A stretch of 45,664 nt of DNA from Roseobacter sp. (GCA_011050655.1 DRFG01000133.1:1-45664), one strand, 5' to 3'; positions 1 to 9,185 are shown, counted from the first letter of the stretch. Program-made: numbers and translations. The notes: generated by a model from the letters alone, not told the origin.

Positions 1-145
1 AAAGGTGGCCTGTGTCGCGCTGCAATCCATCCGCGAATTCAGCGGGCGTTTGGCGGGCGTAGGGTAATCGCTTGAGGGGATGTCGGTGACGGCACAGGTG
101 ATCCCCGCCTGAGCAAAGATCGCGCGGGCGAAATCAGCCCAGCTA
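1..145. repeat. Terminal direct repeat, left copy (circular overlap)
   Basis: Bases 1-145 are identical to 45520-45664. The repeat lies inside rmlD, and joining the ends through one copy restores an intact rmlD frame. This is what a circular molecule cut open with a duplicated overlap looks like, so I read it as terminal redundancy rather than a biological repeat. The circular unit would be 45,519 bp. Confidence 0.93.
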
Positions 146-795
146 GCATCGGGCGTGCCTGTGAAATGGTGAATTCCAGACTTTTCAGGCTCTGATACGA
201 GGGTTTTAGCAATTGCAACACAGGCCTGTGCGATCTCGGCGGCACCTGTAGGGCCCCCGATCTGGTCTGCGACGATGGTGAGCGCCTCGCGCTCCGTACC
301 AAGGCGCAGCATGGTTTTGACAAAGTTATTGCCATGCGCCGACACCACCCAAGATGTGCGCAATACTGCATAACGTCCACCCGCAGCTTCAATAGCAATC
401 TCGCCATCACGTTTGGTGCGCCCATAGACCCCCTGGGGGTCGCTAGGGTCACAGGGATGCCAGGGGGCAATGCCTGCGCCGGAAAACACATAATCCGTTG
501 AAATAGAGACGAATGGGATATCGCGTGCGGCACAGGCGCGGGCCATGGCCGCTGGGGCCTGGGCATTGATCAGATCGGCGGTTTCCACGTCACTTTCAGC
601 CTTGTCGACGGCCGTGTAAGCGGCGGTATTGATCACGGCATCGGGGGCGTGCGCCTCAATCGCAGCAGCACAGGCGGCGGGGTCAGTTAAGTCGACATCG
701 GCACGGGCGAGGGCGGTGATATGGATATCCGCGCCATCCAGTGCACGCAGTTCCGTAGCAACCTGGCCGCTATGGCCGAAAACGAGGATATTCAT
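1..795 (-). CDS. rmlD: dTDP-4-dehydrorhamnose reductase RmlD, N-terminal 265 codons (cut by window edge)
   Basis: RmlD uses NAD(P)H to reduce dTDP-4-keto-L-rhamnose, the last step to dTDP-L-rhamnose. Starting from ATG at 795, I translated the minus strand and found an open frame to base 1. It shows an N-terminal [12 protein letters not shown] nucleotide-binding loop, the STDYVFSG segment and a YGRTK catalytic Tyr/Lys pair. The start overlaps the rmlB stop by four bases (ATGA), a sign of translational coupling. Across the circular join the frame continues at 45519 and stops at 45448, giving 288 residues, a normal RmlD length. Long open frames on other strands here are shadows of this gene. Confidence 0.93.
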   Translation of the reverse strand, partial: MNILVFGHSGQVATELRALDGADIHITALARADVDLTDPAACAAAIEAHAPDAVINTAAYTAVDKAESDVETADLINAQAPAAMARACAARDIPFVSISTDYVFSGAGIAPWHPCDPSDPQGVYGRTKRDGEIAIEAAGGRYAVLRTSWVVSAHGNNFVKTMLRLGTEREALTIVADQIGGPTGAAEIAQACVAIAKTLVSEPEKSGIHHFTGTPDASWADFARAIFAQAGITCAVTDIPSSDYPTPAKRPLNSRMDCSATQATF

Positions 796-1829
796 GCTTT
801 GCCTAACCTTTCGCCGACGCCCTGACGGTTTTGCAAGGCACTCCACCAATCTTCATTCTCAAGATACCAATCGACCGTGCGGGCCAGCCCTTCTTCTACT
901 GTGACCGAAGGTTTCCAGCCCAATTCAGCGCGGATGCGCGTCGGGTCAATCGCATAGCGCTGATCATGGCCGGGGCGATCGGTGACGAAGGTGATCAGAT
1001 CGGCATGGGGCGCGCCACTTGGATTGCGCTCATCCAGCAGGGCGCAGATCATCTTGACCAACTCCAGATTACTAACCTCATTCTCTCCGCCAATGTTATA
1101 GCTGCGCCCCAGCTCGCCTTTGGTCAGTACGGTCAGCAGCGCATCGGCGTGATCTTCGACGAACAACCAATCGCGCACGTTGGCACCGTCGCCATAGACA
1201 GGGATCAGCTGCCCGGCGAGCGCCTTGAGGATCACCACAGGCACCAGTTTTTCGGGGAAATGGAACGGACCGTAGTTATTGGAACAGTTCGTCATGATAA
1301 TCGGCAGCCCGTAGGTCTCGCCCCAGGCGCGCACCAGATGGTCGCTTGCCGCTTTTGAGGCGGAATAGGGACTGCGCGGATCATATGGCGTGTCTTCGGT
1401 GAACTGCCCAGTAGGACCGAGAGAGCCGAACACCTCATCGGTTGAGATATGGTGAAACCTGAACCCGTCCGGCTTGCCGGACCCTTGCCAATAGGCCCGC
1501 GCAGCCTCGAGCAAGGTATAAGTGCCGGTGATGTTAGTCTGGATAAACGCGCCAGGCCCGTCAATAGAGCGGTCCACATGGCTTTCCGCCGCCAAATGCA
1601 TCACGGCGTCAGGTTTATGCTGCGCAAATATCCGGTCAAGCGTCGCGCGGTCGCAAATATCGGCGTGTTCGAATGCGTAAAGCGGGCTATCGGCCACGCT
1701 GGCGATATTCTCAAGACAGGCCGCATAGGTCAGCGCATCGAGATTAACCACATTATGGCCCTGTGCCACGGCAAGCCGCACCACAGCAGAGCCAATAAAC
1801 CCCGCGCCGCCCGTTACTAATAGCTTCAT
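792..1829 (-). CDS. rmlB: dTDP-glucose 4,6-dehydratase RmlB
   Basis: RmlB converts dTDP-glucose to dTDP-4-keto-6-deoxyglucose, the second step of dTDP-L-rhamnose synthesis, in the cytoplasm. The 345-residue protein has the usual length for this short-chain dehydrogenase family. Visible are the NAD-binding GGAGFIG loop at residues 7-13, the catalytic Thr-Asp-Glu at 130-132 (in STDEVFG), and the YSASK pair Tyr155/Lys159. The Asp-Glu pair is what distinguishes dehydratases from epimerases. Its ATG follows the rmlC stop directly (TAGATG), and its stop overlaps the rmlD start. The gene is GC-rich like the rest of the rml operon. Confidence 0.97.
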   Translation of the reverse strand: MKLLVTGGAGFIGSAVVRLAVAQGHNVVNLDALTYAACLENIASVADSPLYAFEHADICDRATLDRIFAQHKPDAVMHLAAESHVDRSIDGPGAFIQTNITGTYTLLEAARAYWQGSGKPDGFRFHHISTDEVFGSLGPTGQFTEDTPYDPRSPYSASKAASDHLVRAWGETYGLPIIMTNCSNNYGPFHFPEKLVPVVILKALAGQLIPVYGDGANVRDWLFVEDHADALLTVLTKGELGRSYNIGGENEVSNLELVKMICALLDERNPSGAPHADLITFVTDRPGHDQRYAIDPTRIRAELGWKPSVTVEEGLARTVDWYLENEDWWSALQNRQGVGERLGKA

Positions 1830-2402
1830 CTAGGCACCTTCAAACATAAATGGACTGTTAAGATCAGCCAAACGGGGTGCATTGACGTCCTTTTCAGACA
1901 AAACCGGAGACGTCTCCCCAAGGCCCCAGTGAATGCCGATATCCGGGTCATCCCAAGCAAGCGCGCCTTCGGTGTGCTGCGCATAATAATCGGAACATTT
2001 ATAAATAATCTCGGTCTCCGGTGCGCGCGTCACGAATCCATGTGCAAACCCCGCAGGGACCAGCAGTTGCTTGCCATTCTCAAAGCTCAGCTCAACCCCG
2101 AACCACTGTCCATAGGTTGGCGAGCCCTTGCGAATGTCCACTGCCACATCAAACAAAGCCCCACGCCCGCAACGCACCAGCTTGTCCTGCGCATGGGGCG
2201 GGGCCTGAAAATGCAGCCCGCGAATTGTGCCTAGGGTCATCGACAGTGAATGATTATCCTGCACAAAAGGGATGGTGATCCCATGATCGGCAAGCGCCTT
2301 GGCACTGTAACTTTCCGAGAAAAACCCTCGATGATCGCCAAACCGCGCAGGTGTGATGACGATGGCGCCAGGGAGCGGGGTTTGTTCTATTTTCAGGGAC
2401 AA
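1830..2402 (-). CDS. rmlC: dTDP-4-dehydrorhamnose 3,5-epimerase RmlC
   Basis: RmlC epimerises carbons 3 and 5 of dTDP-4-keto-6-deoxyglucose. The 190-residue cupin-type protein shows FGDHRGFF near the N-terminus, RGLHFQ at 61-66 with the catalytic His64, and the conserved PAGFAHGF segment around 116-123. It is the first gene of the operon rmlC-rmlB-rmlD-rmlA. The start is TTG at 2402; an AAGGTGA ribosome-binding site (reverse complement of 2407-2413) sits four bases upstream and no in-frame ATG is better placed. The operon probably supplies rhamnose for an attachment or biofilm polysaccharide, by analogy with roseobacter biofilm plasmids. Confidence 0.95.
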   Translation of the reverse strand: MSLKIEQTPLPGAIVITPARFGDHRGFFSESYSAKALADHGITIPFVQDNHSLSMTLGTIRGLHFQAPPHAQDKLVRCGRGALFDVAVDIRKGSPTYGQWFGVELSFENGKQLLVPAGFAHGFVTRAPETEIIYKCSDYYAQHTEGALAWDDPDIGIHWGLGETSPVLSEKDVNAPRLADLNSPFMFEGA

Positions 2403-2622
2403 AATATCACCTTATAACTATGATTATGTAAAATAAATGACTTTTGAATTTCAGCTTCCGTAACTTTAATTAATTTGGCAAGCCGTACTGTTCTCTTCAA
2501 AAGCCACTGACAATAATACAATCCGGCGTCAGTTATCAATTGTTACCTAACGCGCCTCGCTTTCAATAACAAATCAACTCAGGTACTCATGCTGAAGCTA
2601 AAAATGAACAGGACCCGCACCC
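2403..2622. promoter_or_regulatory. Divergent promoter region between rmlC and the UDP-GlcA 4-epimerase gene
   Basis: This 220-bp AT-rich gap separates two divergently read sugar genes and must carry the rml operon promoter and probably that of the epimerase. A near-palindrome centred on CAATTG (about 2537-2548, TATCAATTGTTA, two mismatches) is a possible operator. I could not fix convincing -35/-10 pairs by eye. Confidence 0.5.
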
Positions 2623-3633
2623 GTGAGAAAAGTCTTTATCACCGGCACCGCCGGCTTCATCGGATTCCATCTCGCCCAGCTTTTGCTCGTCGAAGGCTTT
2701 AGGGTCCACGGGTTTGACGGCATGACAGATTACTATGACGTCACGCTGAAACAGCGGCGCCATCAGGTGCTGCTGCAAAACCCGCATTTCTCCATGACCG
2801 AAGGGATGCTTGAGGATAATGCGCTGATCACGCAAGTGATCGATGACTTTGCCCCAGACGTGATTGTCCACCTCGCCGCCCAAGCTGGCGTACGTTATTC
2901 ACTCGAAAATCCGCGGGCTTATTTGGATAGCAATATTGTCGGGACCTTTAATGTGATGGAGTCCGCGCGGCGTCTTAAGGTCGAACACCTGCTGATGGCT
3001 TCTACCTCTTCGGTTTATGGCGCAAATGAAGTGATGCCTTTCATCGAGACGGAGAAAGCCGATACAGCATTAAGTTTCTACGCTGCGACGAAAAAGGCAA
3101 CTGAGAGTATGGCACATGCCTACGCTCACGCGTGGGACCTACCGACAACAATGTTTCGGTTTTTTACAGTCTATGGGCCATGGGGAAGACCTGACATGGC
3201 ACTGTTCAAATTCGTCGATGCGATTCTCGAAGGGCGGCCCATCGATCTCTATAATAATGGCGAAATGTACCGCGACTTCACCTATGTCACCGACCTTGTG
3301 CGCGGGATTCACCTGCTAATCGATAGGCCGCCAATTCGCCCAAACAACCGCGAGGTTCCCGTCGGAGACAGTCTGTCGCCGGTTGCCCCCTATCGCATAG
3401 TTAATATTGGAAACTCCGATAAAATACGCTTGCTGGATTTTGTCGATGCGATCGAAGAGGAACTTGGCCAAAAGGCAATCCGCAATTACATGCCTTTGCA
3501 AACTGGAGACCTGCCCGCCACTTGGGCCAATGCAGAGCTGCTGCAAAGGATAACGGATTACAAACCTCGAACATCTCTCAAAGATGGTATCAGTGAGTTC
3601 GTTGCTTGGTTCCGTGATTACTACTCCAAGTAG
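2623..3633 (+). CDS. UDP-glucuronate 4-epimerase (NAD-dependent SDR)
   Basis: Predicted to interconvert UDP-glucuronate and UDP-galacturonate for acidic exopolysaccharide or LPS. The 336-residue protein has the NAD loop GTAGFIG at residues 8-14, a serine-rich STSSVYG segment around 128-133 and the catalytic pair Tyr153/Lys157 (YAATK). The DYYDVTLKQRR stretch at 37-47 and AGVRYSLENP at 88-97 are typical of UDP-glucuronate epimerases (LpsL/CapI group) rather than GalE. The start is GTG at 2623, with no strong ribosome-binding site. It stands alone, divergent from rmlC and convergent with the C45 hydrolase gene. No uronosyltransferase lies beside it, so its product is probably used elsewhere in the cell. 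Confidence 0.85.
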   Translation: MRKVFITGTAGFIGFHLAQLLLVEGFRVHGFDGMTDYYDVTLKQRRHQVLLQNPHFSMTEGMLEDNALITQVIDDFAPDVIVHLAAQAGVRYSLENPRAYLDSNIVGTFNVMESARRLKVEHLLMASTSSVYGANEVMPFIETEKADTALSFYAATKKATESMAHAYAHAWDLPTTMFRFFTVYGPWGRPDMALFKFVDAILEGRPIDLYNNGEMYRDFTYVTDLVRGIHLLIDRPPIRPNNREVPVGDSLSPVAPYRIVNIGNSDKIRLLDFVDAIEEELGQKAIRNYMPLQTGDLPATWANAELLQRITDYKPRTSLKDGISEFVAWFRDYYSK

Positions 3634-3816
3634 GTTTCCGGCAAAGCCTTTTACATATCGTTTCAGGGAGCTTTGCGCTGAACCCGGCAAAAGGTTGATC
3701 CCAAAACGATGCTGCCCATAGTACGTCTGCTTTGCGGCATTAATGAATAACGGTTAGCCCTTGGTTGGGAATAAAACCTGTTTAGGGCCAACTTGATAGG
3801 TGGGGGCAGCTATTTC

Positions 3817-4923
3817 TTAGTTAATATAAGTTATGTTTTTCCAGCCTGGCACGAACCTGCGCCAGTCGGCTTGCCGTCCTGCGGCATATTCCATACCAAT
3901 TTGAACCCAGTCGATACCATCCACTTGCGGCACCGATCTCGTACTCGCAGCGTCATATCGTACCTCCCTTGTGCCTTCCTCGAAGGCATCAAGCGATTGC
4001 GACCAGATCTCACCGTCCCAATGCAGCGTCATATGGCGGCGTTTGGGTTCGTATTCAGCGGTAAAGAGCGTGCCGAAACCTTCGGCATATCGGTGCTGTT
4101 TCAGCGGGGCTTGTGTGAACTGACCGACCAAGGCAGCAGGCTTGGTGCCTTCTGTCAAAATGCTCTCCAGATGATTTGACCTTTGATAGGTACGGGTGAA
4201 CGCGGCTCGATCGGGAGTGCTGCCATCGGTCTGATGGTTTGTGGCAACAAGGCGTGGCTGTACTTTGGCACCGCCACCGGCATAGATCTCGACACTCGCA
4301 GCGGCACCAGAAGCATCAGCTACAACGACGTTATAAGGCATATGGGATGGCACGCGTTGCAGAACGCGCAGGGCTTCAGAGACTGTTTTACAGGTCTCCA
4401 GCACGTAGCGCAGGATTGTGGTGATGCCAAAGCCACGACCGGTTTCTTGCCGCCCGCCATAGGCAAGCGCTATGCTGAGACCAGCGTCGTTGATGCCGTC
4501 GGACAGGCCCCAGATGAATTCAACCATGCCCATGACCCGGCGGCCGGTCCAGGCACTATGCAGCAACAGGCCTTCGTTCAGGTCGGGCGACAGATCGTAG
4601 TTGCGCACAAGGCGGATGTCATCGCGCGATGTCGCCACAGCAAGAGAGCACCCACCCAGATAGCTTGGCGGGCACCAAGTCGACAGGAAACGCGCGGCGC
4701 GATCCGTTCCGCCAGCCAAAGCAGTAAGCTTGGCGTAAACAGGCACTAACTCGGGCATATATTCCTGCAAAGCAGTTTCACAGGCAAAACGGCTGGGGCC
4801 GGTATCGCCGCCGCGCGCGACGAACCACGCCTCATACGCGGGCCAGGACCTTTGCCAACGGGCAGCCCATTTGGGGCCTGGGGCTGCTTCGCTAATGGCG
4901 TCAAAAGTCAGTGAATGGGTCAT
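3817..4923 (-). CDS. C45-family autoproteolytic acyltransferase/hydrolase-like protein
   Basis: This resembles the N-terminal-nucleophile hydrolases of peptidase family C45 (isopenicillin-N acyltransferase, linear amide hydrolases), which cleave themselves before a cysteine that becomes the nucleophile. With ATG at 4923 the protein has 368 residues and the candidate cysteine is Cys92 in YLGGCSLAVA, followed by RNYDLSPD, the usual position for the family. A longer reading frame extends to 5049 but would overlap the upstream gene by over 100 bp; ATG 4923 lies one base after that gene's stop. The substrate is unknown. Co-transcription with an esterase and a small regulator suggests amide or ester catabolism. 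It could instead be an amide hydrolase unrelated to storage polymer. Confidence 0.75.
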   Translation of the reverse strand: MTHSLTFDAISEAAPGPKWAARWQRSWPAYEAWFVARGGDTGPSRFACETALQEYMPELVPVYAKLTALAGGTDRAARFLSTWCPPSYLGGCSLAVATSRDDIRLVRNYDLSPDLNEGLLLHSAWTGRRVMGMVEFIWGLSDGINDAGLSIALAYGGRQETGRGFGITTILRYVLETCKTVSEALRVLQRVPSHMPYNVVVADASGAAASVEIYAGGGAKVQPRLVATNHQTDGSTPDRAAFTRTYQRSNHLESILTEGTKPAALVGQFTQAPLKQHRYAEGFGTLFTAEYEPKRRHMTLHWDGEIWSQSLDAFEEGTREVRYDAASTRSVPQVDGIDWVQIGMEYAAGRQADWRRFVPGWKNITYIN

Positions 4924-4924
4924 G

Positions 4925-6001
4925 TCATGCGGCTTTCGCAGGCAAGTCGAGGAAAAACCGTAGCATTTCGCGGCTGGCATCGGGGCCAGCGGGATCGGTG
5001 TAGGAACCCGCCTTATTACCCCCCGACCATGCATGGCCGAGGCCCGCAATCATCCACTCTTCCATCACTGAATGGCCAGCTGGTGCCAATACCGTCCGGC
5101 GGCTATAGCTCCGCCCTCCCGTTGTGCCATCGTCCAAAAGCTCGGTGCCCGAAGGGGCGGAGGTGTCCGCGATGGCTTGGGCATTTGCGGCATTTACCGT
5201 GCTGTCTGCATCGCCCTGAAAGATAATCGTGGGGATTGATTCACCTGTATTAGAGCCGGTTGCCCCCTGCCCCATCGCCACAAAAGCCGATGGCACATCT
5301 TGAGCGGCTTTATACGGTAGACCGGAATGGGTGCCGACCGCATCGAAAACATCCGCGTAGGTCTGCCCCAGCACGACAGCCATGGCAGCACCCGCCGATA
5401 ACCCGGTAACAAAACTGCGGCCTTTGGCTATGCTGTGATCCCGTTGTAGCTGTTGCATCAGACCGGCCAGGATAGCGGGCTCGCCACTGTCGCGCATCTG
5501 GTCAGCGGGGCTGTACCAATTCCAGCACGACTGCATATTTGCGCCGCGTGACTGCGCAGGATAGACAAGGATCACCCCATGTTCATCGGCAAGCTGGTTC
5601 ATACCTGTGCCCTTGGCAAAATCGACGGGCGATTGTTTGCAACCGTGCAGCATCATCACCAACCCAGCAGGGGCGGCCCCCTTTAGGTCTGGGATATACA
5701 GACGAAAGTCCCGGCTGCCGGCCACGCCGAAAAACGTATCGCTGTCGAACCGTGCGCCTTCCGGCAGAGATGGTTCACGCCCATCGCCCCCCGACATAGC
5801 CGATTGTGCAAGACCAGCGAGCGTTGCGCGTAGTCCCCGGCCTATCTTGGCTCTACCAAAGGGGTTTTTGCTATGCTTAGACATGCGGCCTAGCCCGCCC
5901 GCACCCAATGCGGTTTGGATCGCCTGCGTCGCAGCAGTTGGGTTGCCCGCGCGTACAAGCTCACCGGCCCGGCGCATGGCCGAGTTAAAATCATTGGTCA
6001 T
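4925..6001 (-). CDS. PHB depolymerase-family esterase
   Basis: An alpha/beta-hydrolase of the poly(3-hydroxybutyrate) depolymerase/feruloyl esterase-like family, 358 residues. The oxyanion-hole motif HGCKQS is at 119-124, the nucleophile elbow GLSAG at 200-204 (Ser202), a candidate acid in QGDAD at 262-266, and the histidine in GLGHAWSGG near 323. No classical signal peptide is evident; the N-terminus (MTNDFNSAMRRAGEL) looks phasin-like or granule-associated, so an intracellular esterase is likely. AAGGAAG sits just upstream of ATG 6001. The gene lies between the regulator and the C45 hydrolase with short gaps, so the three probably form one transcript. True substrate may be a short-chain ester rather than PHB. 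Confidence 0.85.
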   Translation of the reverse strand: MTNDFNSAMRRAGELVRAGNPTAATQAIQTALGAGGLGRMSKHSKNPFGRAKIGRGLRATLAGLAQSAMSGGDGREPSLPEGARFDSDTFFGVAGSRDFRLYIPDLKGAAPAGLVMMLHGCKQSPVDFAKGTGMNQLADEHGVILVYPAQSRGANMQSCWNWYSPADQMRDSGEPAILAGLMQQLQRDHSIAKGRSFVTGLSAGAAMAVVLGQTYADVFDAVGTHSGLPYKAAQDVPSAFVAMGQGATGSNTGESIPTIIFQGDADSTVNAANAQAIADTSAPSGTELLDDGTTGGRSYSRRTVLAPAGHSVMEEWMIAGLGHAWSGGNKAGSYTDPAGPDASREMLRFFLDLPAKAA

Positions 6002-6031
6002 TTTGGCTTCCTTTAAAGGATTAAATCGGGG

Positions 6032-6448
6032 TTAGCTAATCCGCTCACCGAGGGCTTTCTTCACGTTCGCACTGGCCTGAAGCGCGCCCAGCACATTGAT
6101 AGAACCAATGGTAGCGAGTGCGAGTTCCGGCGTTACATCGTGCGCGATACGCGCAAGGCCGACCACTTTGATGTGCAGCACCTCATCCGCGGCCTGCACG
6201 GCCTCAAGATCGGCGACGGTATAATCACGCAGGCCAAGCTCCATCGTGTGCCGGTCAATCGATTGCGTTACCATGGCGGACTGGTGATCCAGCTGGTTAC
6301 GGATCGCGGTACGGATAAAATCGCTGCGGTTCGAATAGAACCCTTCCTGCACCAGCAGATCGATCCGCCCCAGATCGACAAAGCCGAGGTTGATGGTGAT
6401 TTTCTCGTTATCGGGCTGTTTATCCCGAAGTTGCCTGACGTTGCTCAT
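6032..6448 (-). CDS. CopG-type ribbon-helix-helix transcriptional regulator
   Basis: A 138-residue predicted DNA-binding protein. Residues about 15-53 match a ribbon-helix-helix fold: a short strand (EKITINLGF), then two helices with the typical YSNRSDFIRTAIRNQL pattern. The C-terminal 80 residues are not recognised and may form an oligomerisation or ligand domain. I chose ATG 6448 over the longer frame beginning at 6523 because GGAGAAG (reverse complement of 6453-6459) is correctly spaced, and the extra residues look non-conserved. It heads the operon with the esterase and C45 hydrolase. Inverted repeats directly upstream suggest autoregulation. There is no toxin partner, so it does not look like an antitoxin. 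Confidence 0.8.
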   Translation of the reverse strand: MSNVRQLRDKQPDNEKITINLGFVDLGRIDLLVQEGFYSNRSDFIRTAIRNQLDHQSAMVTQSIDRHTMELGLRDYTVADLEAVQAADEVLHIKVVGLARIAHDVTPELALATIGSINVLGALQASANVKKALGERIS

Positions 6449-6457
6449 GATGCTTCT

Positions 6458-6485
6458 CCATCCATCTGGATGGTATATGGCATCC
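6458..6485 (-). promoter_or_regulatory. Candidate operator of the ribbon-helix-helix regulator
   Basis: Two overlapping inverted repeats lie just upstream of the regulator's start: CCATCC-ATCT-GGATGG at 6458-6473, and TGGATG...CATCCA sharing its right arm and ending near 6486. Ribbon-helix-helix dimers bind tandem short palindromes, and a site touching the ribosome-binding site would suit negative autoregulation. That function is inferred. Confidence 0.5.
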
Positions 6486-6526
6486 ATTAAGCAGATTGCA
6501 ACAGCCCTGCGATTTTTCTGCAAGTC

Positions 6527-7948
6527 TTAGGCCAACATTTGCACAGCGGCCTTTAGGTCGTCTCTAAACTGGGCGGTAGCATCGGCTTTGGCCTGTGGAT
6601 CGGGTAGTCGCAGCAGATAGGAAGGATGCAACGTCAGCAGCACGGGCGTACGGGACGGTGTTTCTTCAACCTTGCCACGGCGCGACAGGATAGCATCGCG
6701 GCGCCCCGTTAACCCTTCGGCGGCGGTGGCCCCCATGCCAAGGATCAGCTTGGGGCGCACCTGCGTGATCTCGGCATCCAGCCACCAGCGACAATGCTGG
6801 ATCTCGGATGCATTAGGCCGCTGGTGCAGACGCCGCTTGCCGCGCGGGGTGAATTTGAAATGCTTCACTGCGTTCGTGACAAAAGCCTGCCCACGGTCCA
6901 GCCCCGCCTGCCCAGCAATCTGATCGAACAACTGCCCTGCCGGACCGACAAAGGGGCGCCCGCTTAAATCCTCTTGGTCACCGGGCTGTTCGCCCACAAT
7001 CATCAGATCCGCATCCATCGGCCCTTCGCCCGGCACCGCCTGGGTCGCGTTGCAATGCAGCGGGCAGCGGGTGCAGGCGACAATCTCACCGGCCAACGCA
7101 CCGCTAGGCCCCTCCCACGCCGATTGATGCGCGGCCAGTTGCGCTTGCACTTGCGCCATGCGCGCGGGTGGTAAGGACGGCGCGGCTTCTGCCATAGCGC
7201 GGGCACGGGCGGGGGCGTCGGCGATCATCTGGGGGATAAACGCTGCCTCGGGCATGTTCTTCCAGTATTTCTTGGGCATCTCCGATTGCATGGCTTTGAC
7301 CATCAGCCGCGCGGGGTTAAAGATATTCTGGAAATAGGTGATCCACAGCTGCTCGCTGGCATCCTCGGGCAGCGCGGGCTTTTCCTGCCCCTCGCGGAAC
7401 GACAGCGTGCCATTCTCGAATACCACAGAGACTTCCGGCGTCAGGATCCGCCAGTCCATATCGCTGAAGCGGCGCACAAAGAAGTCAGATGTAGGCTCTA
7501 TCGTGTGGTAAGTCGGTTCGAACCACGCGGCGAAGGACCGGCGGGGGGCCTCCGGATCCCCGATCTCGCGGAAGCGCACAAAGGCTTTCATCTTGTGCTG
7601 GCAACGGTGCACGTTCTTTTCCATCGTCCGCAGGCGCGACAATTCGGCATCGCCACGATCCGTCATCAGATGCGGCGTGCCTTTCAACCGCCACAAAAAC
7701 GCATAGAGCCTAGCAAAGCGTTCACGATCAGTGTGCCAAACCACAGTGCTGGCCATCGAGATAAAGCTGCGCGGCACGCTGACCTGACCGCCGGCTTGCA
7801 CGGCACCGGTATCCCCGAACAGATCGGGTGCCGTGCTAGTATCGCCCCACAAGATCGCCTCGGGCGGGATGCCGGCTGCCAGAAACTGCCGCGCCGCATC
7901 GCGCCATGCCTGGGCCGTGCCGATCCGGGGCATCACCGCACGGTGCAT
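6527..7948 (-). CDS. UdgX-type uracil-DNA glycosylase fused to an N-terminal DUF4130 domain
   Basis: Residues about 80-240 form the DUF4130 domain common in this family, and about 280-473 form a family-4-like uracil-DNA glycosylase. The glycosylase shows cysteines for an iron-sulfur cluster (292, 295, and 299 or 386), GEQPGDQEDL at 319-328, the loop KRRLH at 371-375, and HPSYLLR at 441-447. In UdgX proteins the histidine of the KRRIH loop forms a covalent bond with uracil-containing DNA; His375 is in that place, so the same irreversible chemistry is likely. The start ATG shares a base with the upstream stop (TGATG), so it is co-translated with the radical SAM protein. Together they match a known paired 'DNA metabolism' cassette. 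Confidence 0.9.
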   Translation of the reverse strand: MHRAVMPRIGTAQAWRDAARQFLAAGIPPEAILWGDTSTAPDLFGDTGAVQAGGQVSVPRSFISMASTVVWHTDRERFARLYAFLWRLKGTPHLMTDRGDAELSRLRTMEKNVHRCQHKMKAFVRFREIGDPEAPRRSFAAWFEPTYHTIEPTSDFFVRRFSDMDWRILTPEVSVVFENGTLSFREGQEKPALPEDASEQLWITYFQNIFNPARLMVKAMQSEMPKKYWKNMPEAAFIPQMIADAPARARAMAEAAPSLPPARMAQVQAQLAAHQSAWEGPSGALAGEIVACTRCPLHCNATQAVPGEGPMDADLMIVGEQPGDQEDLSGRPFVGPAGQLFDQIAGQAGLDRGQAFVTNAVKHFKFTPRGKRRLHQRPNASEIQHCRWWLDAEITQVRPKLILGMGATAAEGLTGRRDAILSRRGKVEETPSRTPVLLTLHPSYLLRLPDPQAKADATAQFRDDLKAAVQMLA

Positions 7949-9183
7949 CAGAACAGGGTCAACTGTTCGGGCGGCGGTGCGAACCGCGCGCGCAGGTCAA
8001 TGCTGTCAGTCAGCCCGCCGGGGGACCAACCGCCTGCCGTGATAAAACTGCGGGCCTTCTTCATCGACGCGCCCATGCGGATCAGATCTTCATAGCGCAG
8101 GGCACGGTGGCGGCGCGTCGACAGGATGCGGTTTACCGTCTTGACCCCGAACCCCGGCACCCGCAACAGCATCTCGCGGGTGGCGCGGTTCACATCCAGC
8201 GGAAACACCGCGCGATGCACAAGCGCCCAAGCCAGTTTCGGATCAACCTCAAGATCAAGGTTCCCGTCTGCTGTGACCGAGGTAATCTCGTCGAGCTGAA
8301 AATCATAAAATCGCAGCAGCCAATCCGCTTGATAGAGCCTGTGTTCGCGCTGCAACGGCGGCCGGATCAAGGGCAGTTTCGACGAGCTGTCGGGGATCGG
8401 CGAGAAAGCCGAATAATACACCCGCTTCAATTTATAGCTGGAATAGAGCCGCGTGGACTGGCCCAGAATGGCCGCATCATTCGACCCATCCGCACCGATG
8501 ATCATCTGCGTCGATTGCCCCGCGGGCGCGAACCGTGGCGGGCGCTTGCCGGTATGGGATTTGTCTTTCGACACCTCCTTGCGCAGCCGGAAATCGGCCA
8601 TCGCCTTGCGGATCTGGTCAGGCTTCTTCTCGGGTGCGTATTGCTGAACGGAGGCATCGGTGGGCAGCTCGACATTGATCGACAGTCGGTCCGCCAGCAG
8701 CCCCGCTTCGGCAATTAGCTCGGGGGCCGCGTCGGGGATGGTTTTGAGATGGATATAACCGCGAAAGTTTTCCTCGTGGCGCAGCTTGCGCGCGATCTGC
8801 ACCATGTCCGACATGGTCGCATCCGGCGACCGGATCACGCCCGAGGACAAAAACAGCCCTTCGATATAATTGCGGCGGTAAAACTCGATAGTCAGCTTCA
8901 CGACCTCATCGACACTAAACCGTGCGCGGGCCACATTCGACGACGCGCGGTTGATACAATAGCTGCAATCATAGATGCAGAAGTTCGTCATCAGGATTTT
9001 CAGCAACGAGATACAGCGCCCGTCCGGCGCATAGGCATGGCAGATCCCGCTGCCTTCGTTCGATCCCAGCCCCTTACCATCGCGCGAGTCGCGTTTCGTC
9101 GATCCCGAAGAGGCACATGACGCGTCATATTTCGCCGCATCGCTCAGAATCGCAAGTTTTTGATCAACAGTTTGCTTTGCCAT
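7948..9183 (-). CDS. Putative DNA modification/repair radical SAM protein
   Basis: A 411-residue radical S-adenosylmethionine enzyme. The cluster-binding motif is Cys69-x3-Cys73-x2-Cys76 in NFCIYDCSYC. The C-terminal region carries a helix-hairpin-helix DNA-binding motif, RVPGFGVKTVNRIL, around residues 340-356. Family knowledge: these proteins are predicted to act on DNA and are usually encoded next to the DUF4130/uracil-glycosylase protein, as here. The reaction is not known to me; repair of a damaged base, in the manner of spore photoproduct lyase, is a reasonable guess. The start ATG at 9183 has no ribosome-binding site, but a consensus promoter with a LexA box places the transcript start about at the ATG itself, suggesting a leaderless, SOS-controlled mRNA. 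Confidence 0.9.
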   Translation of the reverse strand: MAKQTVDQKLAILSDAAKYDASCASSGSTKRDSRDGKGLGSNEGSGICHAYAPDGRCISLLKILMTNFCIYDCSYCINRASSNVARARFSVDEVVKLTIEFYRRNYIEGLFLSSGVIRSPDATMSDMVQIARKLRHEENFRGYIHLKTIPDAAPELIAEAGLLADRLSINVELPTDASVQQYAPEKKPDQIRKAMADFRLRKEVSKDKSHTGKRPPRFAPAGQSTQMIIGADGSNDAAILGQSTRLYSSYKLKRVYYSAFSPIPDSSSKLPLIRPPLQREHRLYQADWLLRFYDFQLDEITSVTADGNLDLEVDPKLAWALVHRAVFPLDVNRATREMLLRVPGFGVKTVNRILSTRRHRALRYEDLIRMGASMKKARSFITAGGWSPGGLTDSIDLRARFAPPPEQLTLF

Positions 9184-9185
9184 AT

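Noticed and set aside
39-566. A 175-codon open frame on the minus strand near the window start.
   Set aside because: It is a shadow frame of rmlD, which shows clear motifs in another frame and continues across the circular join.
3634-3816. A small gene or terminator in the gap after the UDP-GlcA epimerase.
   Set aside because: Only a weak GCAAAGC/GCTTTGC pairing with a long loop and no ORF with a ribosome-binding site was found.
4924-5049. A longer start for the C45-like hydrolase.
   Set aside because: The extra 42 residues would lie within the esterase gene and look non-conserved; ATG 4923 is one base past that gene's stop.
6032-6448. The ribbon-helix-helix protein as the antitoxin of a toxin-antitoxin pair.
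   Set aside because: No small toxin-like ORF is adjacent; the neighbours are full-length hydrolases.
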